From the NCBI GenBank assembly GCA_034336665.1, contig CM067592.1:55356473-55420472 (forward strand): 64,000 nt of DNA. Reading direction: 5' to 3'. A program made the position numbers and the translations under genes. Position 1 is the stretch's first letter, and the number at the start of each line of letters is the position of its first letter. Source of the stretch: Luscinia megarhynchos (lineage: Eukaryota > Chordata > Aves > Passeriformes > Turdidae). The notes under the pieces are model-generated. The model had not been told where the DNA came from and made no database searches. It worked only from the letters and a program-made list of their open reading frames with translations. Positions 1-12,519 of this stretch are shown here, piece after piece.

Positions 1-2825
1 AGATATATTTTACAAAAATGGTCTCTTCCGCCTTCCCAGGCAGGTGAGTTATAAATTGTAAAATAAAAATTCTAAATTTTTCTAAATTTGATCAGTCAGA
101 AGGGAGTGGTTTTCTGAGCATGTAACCAGCTAACAAGAGAAAGATGGCTTGAGCAATTACTTAAGCAATTTCTGAGATTGTAAAAATGATGATTGTAAAT
201 ATCAAAGGTTTCCGCTTTCTCTGTTGAAATTTGTTTTTTGTTTGATTTTAAGTTAGTGGGTGTACTTCAGAGTGAATAATTGTTTTGCAAAATTGAAAAC
301 TAATTTGTGTAGAAAATTTTAATGTCTTATTTCAGATGTTAAAATAAATAGATTGAAATAAGCACTTCTTGATTAAAACAAGCATTTATTTTCCCCTGCA
401 TAAGTATTTTACATTGCAGAAAATTAGCCTCTTAGGAAAGGGTCACATTCTTCTCATGTGTGGTCTCCACAGTATTAAAAACTTCTTAGGTAATATGTGA
501 TAAATACTGTCCATTTAATTGTATTAACAATATTTTTTTGTCTATCTCCTAAGTATTTTCATCAGACTATGTTTGTCTACATTTAATTTTTGGACAAATC
601 TGCCATTTTTATTAAGAGACATTATCAAAGGCGTATTTTAGAAAAAGTATTAATACAAAGAGTTTTACTAATGGGAAAAATAATTCTCTTCATCATTGAA
701 TCATAATAATATTCCTGAGGCTGTTAAAATGTTTATTTTATTAAAATAATGGACAGCAAACATATGGACCATTTTACATAAAAGTAATGCTTTTAAAATT
801 ATTAAATTCTCCCTAAGGCAAATTGGAACTGTTAAAGACTTCAAAATGATAGGACAAGTAAAAATAATGTAAATAACTCAGTTATTTTACTCAGAACGAA
901 TAAAAATAAGTAAAAAACTCTTGGAAAATTGAGCAGTAGTATTGATTATGATACATTAAATCTCATGTAATAAAATTAATAAATATATAAGTAATTATTG
1001 TATATTTTAAAAAAAATCCATAATACCCAGTAAAACATCAGCAGACAAAAGGAATATAAAAATCATTCTTAGATTTGGTTCTTTGTGCATACTTGAATTC
1101 TATATTTCATTGATTGCAGTCTTAAAGAGATGCAGTTATTAGTCAACAATCTACTCCTCATCTGGTCCTTTTTTTCCAGGAAAGTTATATTCTACCATCC
1201 CCACCCTTCTTTTTTATTGTAATTGTGTTGATGTTCTTGTTTTAAAGGGTTTCAGTTCTTAGAGTAAATGGATAATACAGTGATTCTTGAAGTATTAAGT
1301 TAATAAAAGTATTAATTTTTTCTTAAACTATAGTAGTTGGTTTCTCCATCTGGTAAATATACCAGAGCTAAAATCAGTATTTGGTTTGATTTTTATTTTA
1401 TATGCTACTTGTTGCTTTTGGTTATTAATATCACATGGGCATGTTACAATGACATTGTTGGAGTTCCCAAATGCAAAATTAGCTTCCTGTGGGAAAAAAT
1501 GTTTTCCCGTGTTGAAGTGTGACCTGGCTGATTCAGTCTCTTAGACCAAGTTTAAAGGTTACATTTAGTGATTTGACTGTTATTTTAGCTTTTTTTGTGA
1601 TGTGATGAGTTGTGCTGTGCTAAGTCCGAACTTGTGCTGTAGCTGCAAGCAGTCACCTGTGAGACAGGTGAGGTTCAGTGAAGGCAGCAGCTGAGTGTGC
1701 AGCAGTGCAGAAGCTGTGTTGGAGCGCTGTGTGCACACCTGCATGTTTCACTAAATTTGGTTATTTTGTCTTGAAATGGGCTTGAGGCACCTGTGCAACC
1801 CCCTAGAACTTCCAAGTGGTTAAAATTTACTGTAATATGGTAGAAAGTTATTCTAAAACTGTCTGCAAATAAACACCAACATTGCTGAGGACTAAACTTT
1901 GTTCACCCTGTGACAGTTTTCTATTTCATCTTTCTCGCTGAGCTAGACATCATGGACAGCACTGTAGATTTTTTCTGGCTTTTTACTATTTCTACATAAT
2001 TTCTTGTTTTCTACATCATAGTTCATATTTAAATATTCAGTAAATGGTTCTCTATTTGAAAATAGTTTTTGTTGATCGTGTCTTGAAACTTTGGGTTGAT
2101 ACTGCAATTCCGTGAGACAAAAGTGAGTAGAATATCCCTATATTTGAAATTCAAGAAGGCAGGCTTTGACACCAGAGAAAGAATGAAATGGATATGACAA
2201 CAGCTATATAGAAGGATGCTAAAGGTGAAGAGGATGTGATACCTGTGGGCATTATCTGTAATATAAAAAGAAACTAGAATTATTCAATAAATGGTGATTT
2301 GAGCTTTTAATCAATATTCTGGAGGTAGAGAAGAGCTATTTTAGTAATGAAGAGGTTAGCAATTCTTAATTGCAAGATGTACTACAAGGACACAATAGAT
2401 TGGAAGCATTGAAAAGAATATTTAATTGTATTACTTTACAATTTTGCTGATTTTATGTAATACAAACTGCTATGTTGAATGATTTTCAAGATACTGCGGG
2501 ATATTTTAATAAACTTTGCTGTTGTTTTAAATTAGTGTTAAAATCTTGAGATCTCCAATAAAAGCTCTTTTAATTAACAGCTCAGTCATCACAGCATTTT
2601 TCTTTGAAAAAAATGTTAAAAGAAATTTAAATTGTGCTCATCCAGAAAGCCCCAGAGAAAATATATATATATATGAATCTAGCATATTTAACTTTATCAG
2701 AACGACATAAATTTATGCTGCGATCCAAAATAATTGTCTGGAATTGTTTTTATAAATTACAAAGCATGGGCTTGGATGAGCTGTATTGCAAAAATGTATG
2801 AGGCAGTGGGCTTAAAGTAACTTTA
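1..2825. other. AT-rich intronic DNA, no gene seen
   Basis: Unique-looking AT-rich sequence with short homopolymer runs and a small AT dinucleotide tract at 2661-2675. I see no exon with paired splice sites and no recognisable repeat. It is inferred to be intron of DTWD2, because two later exons of that gene lie downstream on the + strand and no intervening gene is visible. The short open frame at 1337-1522 has no recognisable similarity. Confidence 0.5.
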
Positions 2826-3228
2826 CAGAATCACAGAATCAATTAGATTGGAAAAGACCTTTGAGGTCATGCAGTCCAACCTAGGACAGAACATCACCTT
2901 GTCAACTTGGTGGCACTGATACCAAGCACCACATCCAATATTTTCTTAAAAGCCTTTTCACCTTCAGGGACGGTGACTCCACTACGTCTCTGAGCAGCCC
3001 ATTACAGTGCCCAATTACCCTTTCCATAAAAAAATTCCTCCTAATGTATAGCCTAAACCTCCCCTATGGCAGTTTAAGACTCTGTCCTATTCTCCTATTT
3101 TTAATTGCGTGGGAGAAGCACCTGGCTACAATCTCCTTTCAGGGAGTTGTAGCGAGTGATAAGGCTTCCCCTGTGCTGCCTCTTCTCCAGGCTAAACACT
3201 CCCAGCTCCCTCAGCTGCTCCTCATATG
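2826..3228 (-). mobile_element. CR1 LINE 3' fragment (antisense)
   Basis: The left edge carries the reverse complement of the CR1 3' terminus (AGAATCACAGAATCA, then a GATTGGAAAAGACCT block and GTCCAACC). It runs into the antisense CR1 3' UTR with the typical CTTCTCCAGGCTAA and CTCCCAGCTCCCTCAGCTGC stretches. The element therefore points left, with its 3' end near 2826 and a 5' truncation near 3228. A short duplicated GACTTTAATA follows at 3228-3246. Family identity rests on familiarity with the avian CR1 tail; the subfamily is not assigned. Confidence 0.85.
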
Positions 3229-4019
3229 ACTTTAATAGACTTTAATATGATTATTACATTGATTACATAGGGTACTCCATAAACTGGCACCCTCTGGAGA
3301 AGCACATTATCCTAGGATGTTTTGCATAGCTGTAACTGAGGAAGAGGTCACACACTGTAGGTTTTCATGGAACAGCTGCTGTAGCAGAGGCGATACAGAG
3401 AAGGAATTCAGTTACCTTGGAAGAGTTGATGCAATTAGTCTGAGAGAAGAACTAGCCATTTGGCACAGTCCATGTGGTGGTGTATTGTGTGAAGCAATCA
3501 CAGGCCACTGTGGGTGAAGCTACTTCTGTTTATGAGGAGATAAGCACAGTGTAGTGGGAAGAGATGACTAAACCCCCACTTTTGGCCTTCTACTCCTTCA
3601 GCAGCAAGTAAGAATTGAAAAAGTCAGCTTGAAAACCACATATATAAAAAGTAGACAATCTATCTCAAGTGCTTACTGTTTTATCAGAAATAGGTAGCAC
3701 AGAAATAATTTTTAATTATGGGTAAGTATTTCTGGATAACTGTTGTAAATCCAGGAATCTGTTAGCCCAAACCTGAATGAATTATTTCTATCACTTGATA
3801 TTGTTTTCCTTTTTTAAAAAAAACAGTGAAAATCTTTAGGTCATCATGCTTATGCTGGAAAAGTGTAGAAAATAAACATCCATCCCTTAAAAGTATTGAA
3901 AAGTGCTATGCAGTTAGTTGTTGGCTTTGTTGGCTGTTTGTTGGTAGGCATGAGAAAAAAAAGTTGACAGGCACTTTCTGGATAGTGTGGTTTACTTTGT
4001 TTTTATTATTTTTGCCATC
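3229..4019. other. Intronic DNA, nothing recognised
   Basis: Moderately AT-rich sequence between the CR1 fragment and a GC-richer block. A 66-codon open frame at 3317-3517 has no recognisable domain and no splice context. I see no RNA gene or mobile element. Confidence 0.4.
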
Positions 4020-4770
4020 TTCCTGGTCCCAAGGTGCAGCTATATCAGGACAGGAGGGTCACTGCTTGGCCTGCAGCTCCCTGCTTCCCCACTCTTGGAG
4101 TGGCTTGAGCTTATCTTGCTGGCATTGAGGCAGAGCTGGGTTCCAGGGCTAAATGTGGTGGGACCTGGGGAAGCATGTGATTGTTCAGAGGCTTTGACAG
4201 GCTTTGCACTGAGCCCTGTGCCCTCTGAACGGGAGATTGGTCGTCTTTTAATTAAGGCTTTGAAACCTTGTTTGTTGTATGTGTTTGTCTCCCACCCTGG
4301 ACCTCCAAGATCCGTGCTTGTCCCAGGAGCACTGTGCTGTTTTCTGTGTGAGGCCATGTCCATGAGTCCTGCTGGCATGTATCTGTCCTTGCTCACCTGT
4401 CATCTTGTTTGGCTCATTCCTTGGGAGGGGACAATTGGTCCTCCCCCTGCCTTGTCTGCTCTGCTGGCAGTGATTCAGCCCTGGGGGTGGCTCAGTGCCC
4501 TTTGGTGCTCACTGGCCCTTATTCGGTACTCAGCAGAGGTTTTGCACTTCTTGGATCCTGTTTATTTCCCATGTGCTCCCTCCTCAGAGGAGAGGAGTAT
4601 TGGGTCAAGAACAATGCATGTCAGTGTGCGTGGTGAGACTGAGCAGCGGTGGCACTGGGAGCTGCACCATGCCATGATGATGCCAAGGGGACTGTTCCTG
4701 CCCATGTTCTGGAGCAGCTCTCAGCACCTCAGTGTCATCACATTTTACTTTGAGAATTTTGTGGGGTGAG
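4020..4770. other. GC-richer block with a long chance-like open frame
   Basis: This block is clearly richer in G and C than its flanks. It contains the longest open frame of the window, 260 codons on the + strand (3987-4769), which overlaps other open frames on both strands. The translation is hydrophobic and rich in Leu, Ser, Pro and Trp, and shows no domain I recognise. It lacks a Kozak-like start and obvious splice sites. GC-rich sequence has fewer stop codons, so the frame may be a by-product. It could be an old repeat (an LTR or an unclassified element) or an exon-like remnant. No function is proposed. Confidence 0.35.
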
Positions 4771-7700
4771 GAGAAGAATTCATATTCTGGTATTCAGGTA
4801 GCTGTAAAGCGTTCTAAATGAATGTGGAATGAAAACTGTATTTCCCTCTAATTTTAAGCTGAGGCATCCGCATCAATCTAGCCAACAGTCAAGAAAAACT
4901 CGATTTTAGACAGTCAGAAATGGCGCATAAAATATTGTTAATTTTTTTTCTTTTTATTCCTGTATTGTTATGTGTAACATTTCTACCTAATAAGCTGTAA
5001 TGCCTTGATATTTTGCAGTGACAAAATACTTTGTAAATATTTCGGAAGACTATAGAATATTTTCATTAAGATAGTGTTCCAGTTTTAATATTACCATTTT
5101 TACAGATTGTTTAACTTCTTGTTTCTCCCTTAACTCACTGTTAGTCTGAATGACTGTCCGCTTGCTCATGAGTGGGCTTAGTTTAAGGTTGGGGGAAGCT
5201 TCGTATTCAGTGTGACTTTTTAATTCTTTGTTGATGCATTCTTCCACTTAATGGGCATTATAATGTCAGCAGCATTGTGCCAACAAATCATCCTATTTAT
5301 GCATTCATCACAGCATTGCTGTTATTCATATATTCAATACCTAATTTTCCTTTCCCATCATGCCTTCACAATTTCTGACACATCTATTTTGTTTTCCTTA
5401 TACTTTCTTTGTTACATGAAAATTGTATATCATCAGACATCATCAGCTGAAATCTGGTTTCTAACAGCAAATTTTTAACCTTTGAGCTTTACTTACTGTT
5501 CAGTTCAGCTTGCTCTGTGTGCTTAAATCTGCTTGACTAGTCATGAGCATTTATGAATGTATGCTTGTATTGACAAGTGCTGGTTCTCAAGCAAGCTGAA
5601 ATTTTGATATTCAACTTAAAATTATGCTTGGGATCTGTCTTGCTCTTCCTCTCTCACCCTTCTCACTCTTCCCTCCCTGAGGTGGAATTTATATTCTAAC
5701 CAGCTTTCTTGGAGCCCAAGATGTCATTTTAGTGTTTGATGGATCTGTATGTAGTCTTACTTGAGCTTTTAAAAAAAAAGAGGTAGCTTTGAGATCAGGG
5801 AATCATCAGTAAGTTTAACTTACTGTAACTATTCTTTTAACAGTTGAAAATAATTTGTATATTTCTTCTTCTACAAGAGAATTCAGAATTCCAAATACCA
5901 TACTGAGAATATATGGCATAACCACCCAGAAATTGCAAGAATGTATGTGTACGGAGTTTGATTGTTACTCAGAGGTTTTGACAAACGCTGTCTATGCCAT
6001 CATTTAGTGAACATTTAGAGATGTGGAGGCTAGAGCTTTTTATCCAGAGCATCTTTTGCAGTAACCCTTGTAGAAAAACAACCTTTAATAGTCAGACATT
6101 ATTTCAACGATGTAAAGTAGGCTTTCTATATGAGCATTTTTAGTGAGGGCCAGGGAATTTAAAATTTTAATTATAATTTTGTTGATCTGTTCACCTATCT
6201 GTTGATCTATTCACCTATCTGCATCAGAAGAGTGCTAATCTCCTGTGCGTTAGATTGCATGATGTGTGTATAAGGTCATGCATGACTTTTCTTAGGAGGA
6301 AAAGTCATTCCTCCAATGCTCTAAAGTTCCAGGATAATTGATGCAAAGGAAGTTCTTGAAATAAGGATAAAGTACACAGCATGATCTCTCGGTGATAAAA
6401 TTTTAATGTTCAGCTCTAGGATTGTCAGCTTTCTGAGTACAGTCGTGTGTCAATGCCTTCTTAGCCAGTCAACAGTGAAGACTCAGAAAGTTTTAACATC
6501 ACAGTATAAGATAATCACAGTTCCTGATTATTGCATGAGTACTGCATATTGTTGGCTGTGTTTGTGTTTATCCTTTCACATATCTAGGTACACTGCAGTA
6601 ATACTTGTACCAAATAATTTAGTGGAAAATCTGATTAAGAATAGGATTAGTAGATCCAGGGATATATGTGTAGTACTGGTCTAGCTCAGTGCAACTGTTG
6701 AAAACAGGTGACATATTTTACAAGTTTACTGAAGCTGTTTACCCACCTGCTTCATGGCTTCTTCAGAAGCAGTCTGACTATAAGCAGTGTGCAGAAGTCA
6801 CTTTTTGCAGATCCCTCACCAAATAACCTCAATGGAACTGTGACAGAAGAAGAAATGCTGTCTTGTATAAAAAATGCTAAACAAGGCATCATTAACTGGT
6901 CTGTTTTCATAGTGATTGTAATTTTATTTTACAGTTTGTAGAGAAATTATTGCTGGAGCCTGCAATGAATCCATGTAGTTCAGCATATTCTGAAGTAATA
7001 TGGTATACTAGTTAAGTGACAAAATGTAATCGTGACATTAAGTTATTGAAAGTGGTAGAGTTGTATAAGGAGTGTGAAGTTCAGTAACTGGACATTAATA
7101 CAGCTCAGAAAATTCACTGTAGATAAATGTTAATGAAAGCATATTAAAAAAAAAATCCCGTTTTTAAAAAAAATCTCATAACAGGGCAATTTACTTGTCA
7201 GCAATGAGATTTTGGGATTATAATAATAAATTTGATGAAAAACCCAGTTCAGTGCCCAAGAGCTAGATGCACATCTGCTTGCTTGAATACATGCAGTCTC
7301 TTTCAAGCCCAGAGGCCTTCTATTAAAAAAAGTGCACAAAAATTCACAAACATCTAGAACTCAGGAATCTAACTACATTATCTGTGTACATTTTAGACTT
7401 TTCATACACAGAAGACAATATTTCAAGTCCTGAACCAGATATGGAATTGTTAAATTGTCATGCACTTAGGCAATACCATTGATAGTGAGATTTTTTCTGC
7501 TTTGAAAGCTTTGCACCAAATACACCTTGAATGCTTCTTTACAAATTGAAAAACTATTTGTTGCTCCACTACAGGAATTTTTAAAATTGTTAATTGGAAC
7601 TGGGATTCCAATTTGTTGACTTTCCCCTTTGGTAGTAGTAATCAAATATGATGACAACTCTCTTAATGTGCAGTCTTTGTAGATTTACTTCCATCACATG

Positions 7701-8039
7701 TAAAGTAATACCTGTTAAGCCCCCAGACCTCTTAAAGGGGCTTACCGTTTTTCACGTACTTGGACTTAGAGGCATGGGAGAAATGATGGCAAGATATCCT
7801 CAAGCAACAAAAAAAAGCTTTAGTGGCAACTTCAGAAAAGCAGGAACTCTGGCAAAAGTTTAAAGAAACATAAAACCAACATAAAATGCTTCACAAAGTA
7901 TTAACTTGATGCCCCATTCAACTTAGCAGGCCCCAAGCCCATCCAGTTTTAAGTTTCTCAAAACTCCAGGAAGAAGAAATTCAAAGAAAGAGAGAAAGAC
8001 AGAAAAGCTGTAGAAAAGAACAAACACTCTTGGTTCCAG
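4771..8039. other. AT-rich intronic DNA, no gene seen
   Basis: Mostly unique AT-rich sequence with a pyrimidine-rich run at 5638-5680 and scattered A and T runs. The short open frames here do not resemble known proteins. A CTGTTGATCT/TTCACCTATCTG phrase repeats imperfectly at 6181-6220. Nothing else is supported. Confidence 0.4.
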
Positions 8040-8410
8040 TGATGTTCAGCTGATCAGAAGTCCAACAGGCAGTAGAGTCAAGACCTGTGTGTGCCTCATG
8101 TCCTGGCTAAACTACCCTTTGGCTTTCCTACACCCATTCCCCAGGTGGGACTTCCCTTATCCACTCTGGGGCAAGACTGGGCTCCAGTTGCAGGCGTGGA
8201 CTATTGCCTGTGTCGTGCCAGAGACTGTAGGTCTGGGTGGGGTGTGCACAACAGGGCATCGCCTCACCAAGGACAAGGCCCAACCTGCCCTTTTCCTGTG
8301 CCTGAAATGTTCTAGCCAGCAATCCACCCAGTCTCTTGGATATCCTCTCCAGCATTTATTTGTAGCTGAGCTCATTGCAGCTCAGCTTACCTGCTTTTTG
8401 TCTTGGTAAT
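8040..8410. other. Unclassified GC-richer block
   Basis: A sharply bounded segment with more G and C than its surroundings and overlapping open frames on both strands (for example 8089-8409 + and 8128-8355 -). The translations show no recognised motif. It sits immediately left of two CR1 pieces and may be part of an older repeat insertion, but I do not recognise the family. Confidence 0.3.
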
Positions 8411-8457
8411 TAGTTTAAGTCTTCTGTAGTGTATATAAAAATTTCTCTTGCAAATTG

Positions 8458-8516
8458 TAGAACCATAGGATGGTTTGGGTTGGAACTAGATCATTTTTAA
8501 GGTCCGTTCCAACCCT
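8458..8516. mobile_element. CR1 3'-tail remnant with hairpin
   Basis: The first part (AGAACCATAGGATGGTTTGG) reads like an antisense CR1 terminus. The second part (CTAGATCATTTTTAAGGTCC followed by GTTCCAACCC) reads like the sense CR1 3' UTR end. GGGTTGGAAC at 8477-8486 and GTTCCAACCC at 8506-8515 form a perfect 10-bp inverted repeat around a 19-base loop; CR1 3' ends are known to hold a hairpin of this kind. It abuts a second CR1 body on the right. Confidence 0.7.
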
Positions 8517-8519
8517 TTC

Positions 8520-9037
8520 TACAATGGAGGGACTACATCAGTGGACAAGGAAAGGGCTACAGGTGTCATCTATCTGGAATCCTGTAAAGCTTTTGACAGG
8601 GTCCCCTACAACATCCATTTCTCTAAATTGGAGAGAGATGGATTGGGTAGGTAAACTGTTTGATGGATGAGGATGTGTGTGAGCAGTTACTGCCAGAAGG
8701 TAGTGGCTCAATGAAGGTCAATGGCTCACTGTTCCAATGGGAATCAGTGACAAGTGGTGCCCTAAGTGGTCTCTATTGGGGGAAGTGTTATTTTATGTCT
8801 TCAGTTATGACATAGACAAAGGGGTCAACTGCACCCTCAGCCGATTTGCAGATGACTCCAAGCTGAGTGGTGCAGTGACACTCCTGAAGGATGTGATGTC
8901 TTTCAGAGGGACCTGGACAAGCTCAAGAAGTGAACCTGTGGAAGCATCATGAGGTTGAACAAGGTCAAGTGGAGGGGGGCTGGACTAAATGAACCTTAAA
9001 AGGTACCTTCAAATTAAACTATTCTATGATTCTATGA
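8520..9037 (+). mobile_element. CR1 LINE fragment, RT region to 3' end
   Basis: Sense-oriented, degenerate CR1. Around 8557-8640 one frame reads [18 protein letters not shown] then SKLERDG, matching the conserved block of the CR1 reverse transcriptase. Near 8833-8880 CTLSRFADDSKLSGAV carries the FADD catalytic motif. Large parts of the consensus between these blocks are missing or frameshifted. The element ends with the CR1 3' UTR and the terminal ATTCTATGATTCTATGA at 9021-9037. The open frames inside are broken, so no active protein is encoded. Confidence 0.9.
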
Positions 9038-12000
9038 AAATTAAATAAATAAAAAACCCTGAGGTTTTTATGTCATCCTATGTATGATGGGCTTTCAGCT
9101 CAGATATGGCCAAATTTTGCCCAGAGTAGTTAAACATTTCCTTAAATTCAGTTTCCCCCTTTTTTCCAATTGAATTTAGATGTTCTTCATTACCCAGTTT
9201 GGGCTTGAAATGAACTAGAAAAAATGTGATCTGCTAGTAGGTGAGGTAAATGCTACCATATGCTTTCTTTCTTAAACAGTTTTTTTAAACTGTTTGCTCA
9301 TATTTACATGAGATCCTAGGAATCCTGTGGTAAAATGCATCATCATAAAGCTGTTAAAAATGGATTGTACACTTGCCGCCTATTAAAGGTAAACATAATT
9401 GTTTCGAGGCAGGACCTTCAGGGTGATTTATAAACCTATTTGTGGGAATAAACTGCAAAGTTTCAAGATACCATACAAATTTTCTTAGTCAGCACTGCAT
9501 CTGTCAAAGGGTCATTCCTGCTGAGTTTATTTACTCCCTTCTGTCTGACCTTTTTGTGACACTCTCTCTCTGTGCATAAAATGGGTACAGTCTGCTAAAC
9601 ATACTTCTATTTGCAAACAGTATAATCAAGTTGTTGGGAACGCTTAATGTTAAATTAAAATACCGTTGTGCTACAAAAACCCCCTCAAAATGCTTCACTG
9701 TCTTCAATACAAAGAAAAAGTGTACAAAAGGTGTTACTGATGACAAGAATCTGTGGTCTTTGACCTCATAAACTGGTTAATTAAAAGCATGGCTGCTACT
9801 TCATAGTTGATGTGCCGTCTTCTGCAAAGGCCCTATAAATTTGGGATGTCAAAGTTATATGCTGTCTAGAACTCCAGTCAATGGAAAAGAACTTCAGCAA
9901 TTTGTCAGGCAGAGGGAGCTTTTCTTATTCTCAGCTTCTGAGAAACGTGGCCCAAATCTGTAACGCTTTGGAAAATGGTGGGATTAAATATTTATGAAAC
10001 GCTTAGCATTTCTGTTTCTTTTCAAATGTTCACTGACCGTCTTGTAATATGCCTGAGTAGTTGTCAACACAAACTGGTCTTTGAGATTCCAGAGTTTTGA
10101 TCTTTCACCAAAGTCAGTCACATCAACATCTGTTTCAAGAATTCTTTGCCAACTTACCTTGTTGCTCTTGTCAAAACTTCATGCTGTGCAAAGTGAGAAG
10201 CGTTTATTGGATTGTGTTTGTGGTTTCTGTGTTTCCTCTTCTGAGTGAGCATGGGTTCACAGATGGTGTGGGAGTGCCTGAAAGTCTTATCAAGCAGCTT
10301 GGTTGAAACTCTGTCATCATAGGGATGCTTCAGGAGAGCATTCTTAACCCTCTTCTTTAGGAATCAGTGAAGGGATGTGCTAGCTGTTCTCAGGACCTCA
10401 CTGAGCACTAAGAAACAAAGGAGCTGCTCGTGGAGTATAGAAAGCAAGATACAAACTCTTGCCCCTCTTTATTTAAAATAAAAGAAGAAGTTAAAAAAAT
10501 CCACTCCTCTAGAGTTGCACTTGCTTTTCAATTGAAGTGGTGGTACTGGAGTTACTAGGTAGGAGAGTCCCATGGGTTTCCCCTGAAGGGTTAAATGCTA
10601 GACAGGAAGTCATAAAACGCCACCTGGTTTAAAGCAAATTGTATGGCAGATGTGATGAAATACTGAAGTCAAAAGATGTAGGACACTGAATTGTAGTTGG
10701 CTGTAGGGTCTTCTATCAGCAATTCAATTCGCAGTAATACCACAACTATCAATACAAAATTAATAAATAATTTAATTTGCTAAGCTATGCACCATGCATA
10801 GCTGAGCAAATGTGAATTTAATTTTTTTATTTTTCTTTTAATAATGGGTAAAGTCATGAATGAGTTGTGGATAAACTATAATGGATTGAGTTTCATTGAA
10901 GAATTATATGATGCCTTTTAACAGTAAGTTGGGTTTGTGATATATTCAGATAATAAAACTTTATTTGGGAATTTGCCATTTTCAAGCCTAGAGGATTAAA
11001 GAATGAGCAGCACTTCGTTTCTGAAATCATGTTCAAAAATCAGAATAATTTAATTGATGGAGCAAACAGTTACTCTAAAGTGTAATCAGCCATTTAGATA
11101 AATTCCTTCTTGAGAGAGTTAAAGCTTCCTCCTAATGTAGTTAGTGCTCACAGACACAAGTATAATACAGTTTATGTTGTGTAGCCAACTGTCTTAATAC
11201 CTTGAGAGTGGATTACAATTAATATAAAAGCAAAAATATAAAACCATTTGTTCATCTTTACACAGAAAACACCCAAAACAGAAGAAAAAGCAAAACATCA
11301 AGAGTCACTATGGTCATCTGGCTGTATCTTAGTTGACTCTTATTCTGATTACTGTCTGAATTAATTTTTTGTAAAATCCCCTATTCAATGAGTTCAGGAG
11401 AAGCAGAGAAAAATGCTTTTTATCATCTCCACAGTTGCAAGACTTTGGCAAGTGATTTTTTAAGGCCCAAATAATAAATAGTGCCAAGTAGTAAATGAAT
11501 TTTTTACAGTCCCCTTTTGTCTTCGTGCTTTTCTCTGTTTTTATTTGTTACAGTTTACAATTTGCATGAGAGAAGTTCAATACTAAATTTTGCCATAGAA
11601 CCCAAATAAATGAACAGTTTAATTCTGCATGGGGAAGAAAGTGTGATTATGAACAAAGAGTGCAGGTGGGCAGAACCCAAAGCAACAAAGGCCAGCCACA
11701 ATGATTGCGGCAGGGAAAACTGTAGTAAGGCTGGTCCTGGAAAGTATACATTCAACCATGCATCCATTTCAGGGAAGAAAAATACTGCATTTTCACTGAC
11801 TTGTTCCAGACACATTTCTTATCTACCTGTGTATGACACTGGTGATTTTAGTAATAATCTCAGCCCAGTTATCCTTAGAGTGAAGGAGGCTCCGTGAGTT
11901 GATAGTAAATTTTTGCTTGTGCATTATATTGGGTTTTTTTCCAATTGTGCAATTTTTGGTGTGGCAAGAAAACTTTTTATTAAGTAAGTAGCTCATGACC

Positions 12001-12519
12001 TGTGTATGATGATTTGTAAGATAAACATAATCATTAACAGGTGTTACATATTGTGAAATGTTTGATGTGTTCAGTTTTTTGCTGCTGTCTTACTACAACC
12101 AAAATATAAGAAAATATTTCAAACTCTACACACTTAAATGTTTTATGTAAGAACTGTCAGAAATTGCTGTTTGAGAAAACTGAGATGAAAGGGAGAGAAC
12201 TGGGATTTATTTTGGGTCAAGACTGCAGGCTGAGTTGAGATATGATGCTGAGCAATCAACAGCATTCTGTCCGTCTGACATTTGGGCTAATTTGAATGAC
12301 GTTGGTCATTGACATTTTTCTAGTCATAAGTACGTATTTATTACCTCTCAAAACAGTAACTTTTCTTTTGTGACTGAAAGGTGTGAGATGATTTGCGAGA
12401 TGTAAGCAGTGTATACTTCTTTATTCTTGGTGTCGTGTTCCACTGTGGGGAACTGCACAGTTCTTTTAATAATGGATGGTTGGGAGCAAAATTAAACCAA
12501 ACAAGGCAAACATTGCATC
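9038..12519. other. AT-rich intronic DNA, no gene seen
   Basis: Unique AT-rich sequence. An inverted repeat AAACAGTTT/AAACTGTTT with a four-base loop lies near 9275-9297. An open frame at 11610-11897 is Cys- and Lys-containing but has no recognisable domain. I see no confident repeat or RNA gene. Confidence 0.4.

Noticed and set aside
6708..6941. Possible EF-hand-like remnant (NLNGTVTEEEMLSC)
   Set aside because: The similarity is a short Asn-Gly-Thr-Val-Thr-Glu stretch with no complete loop, no splice sites and no further support.
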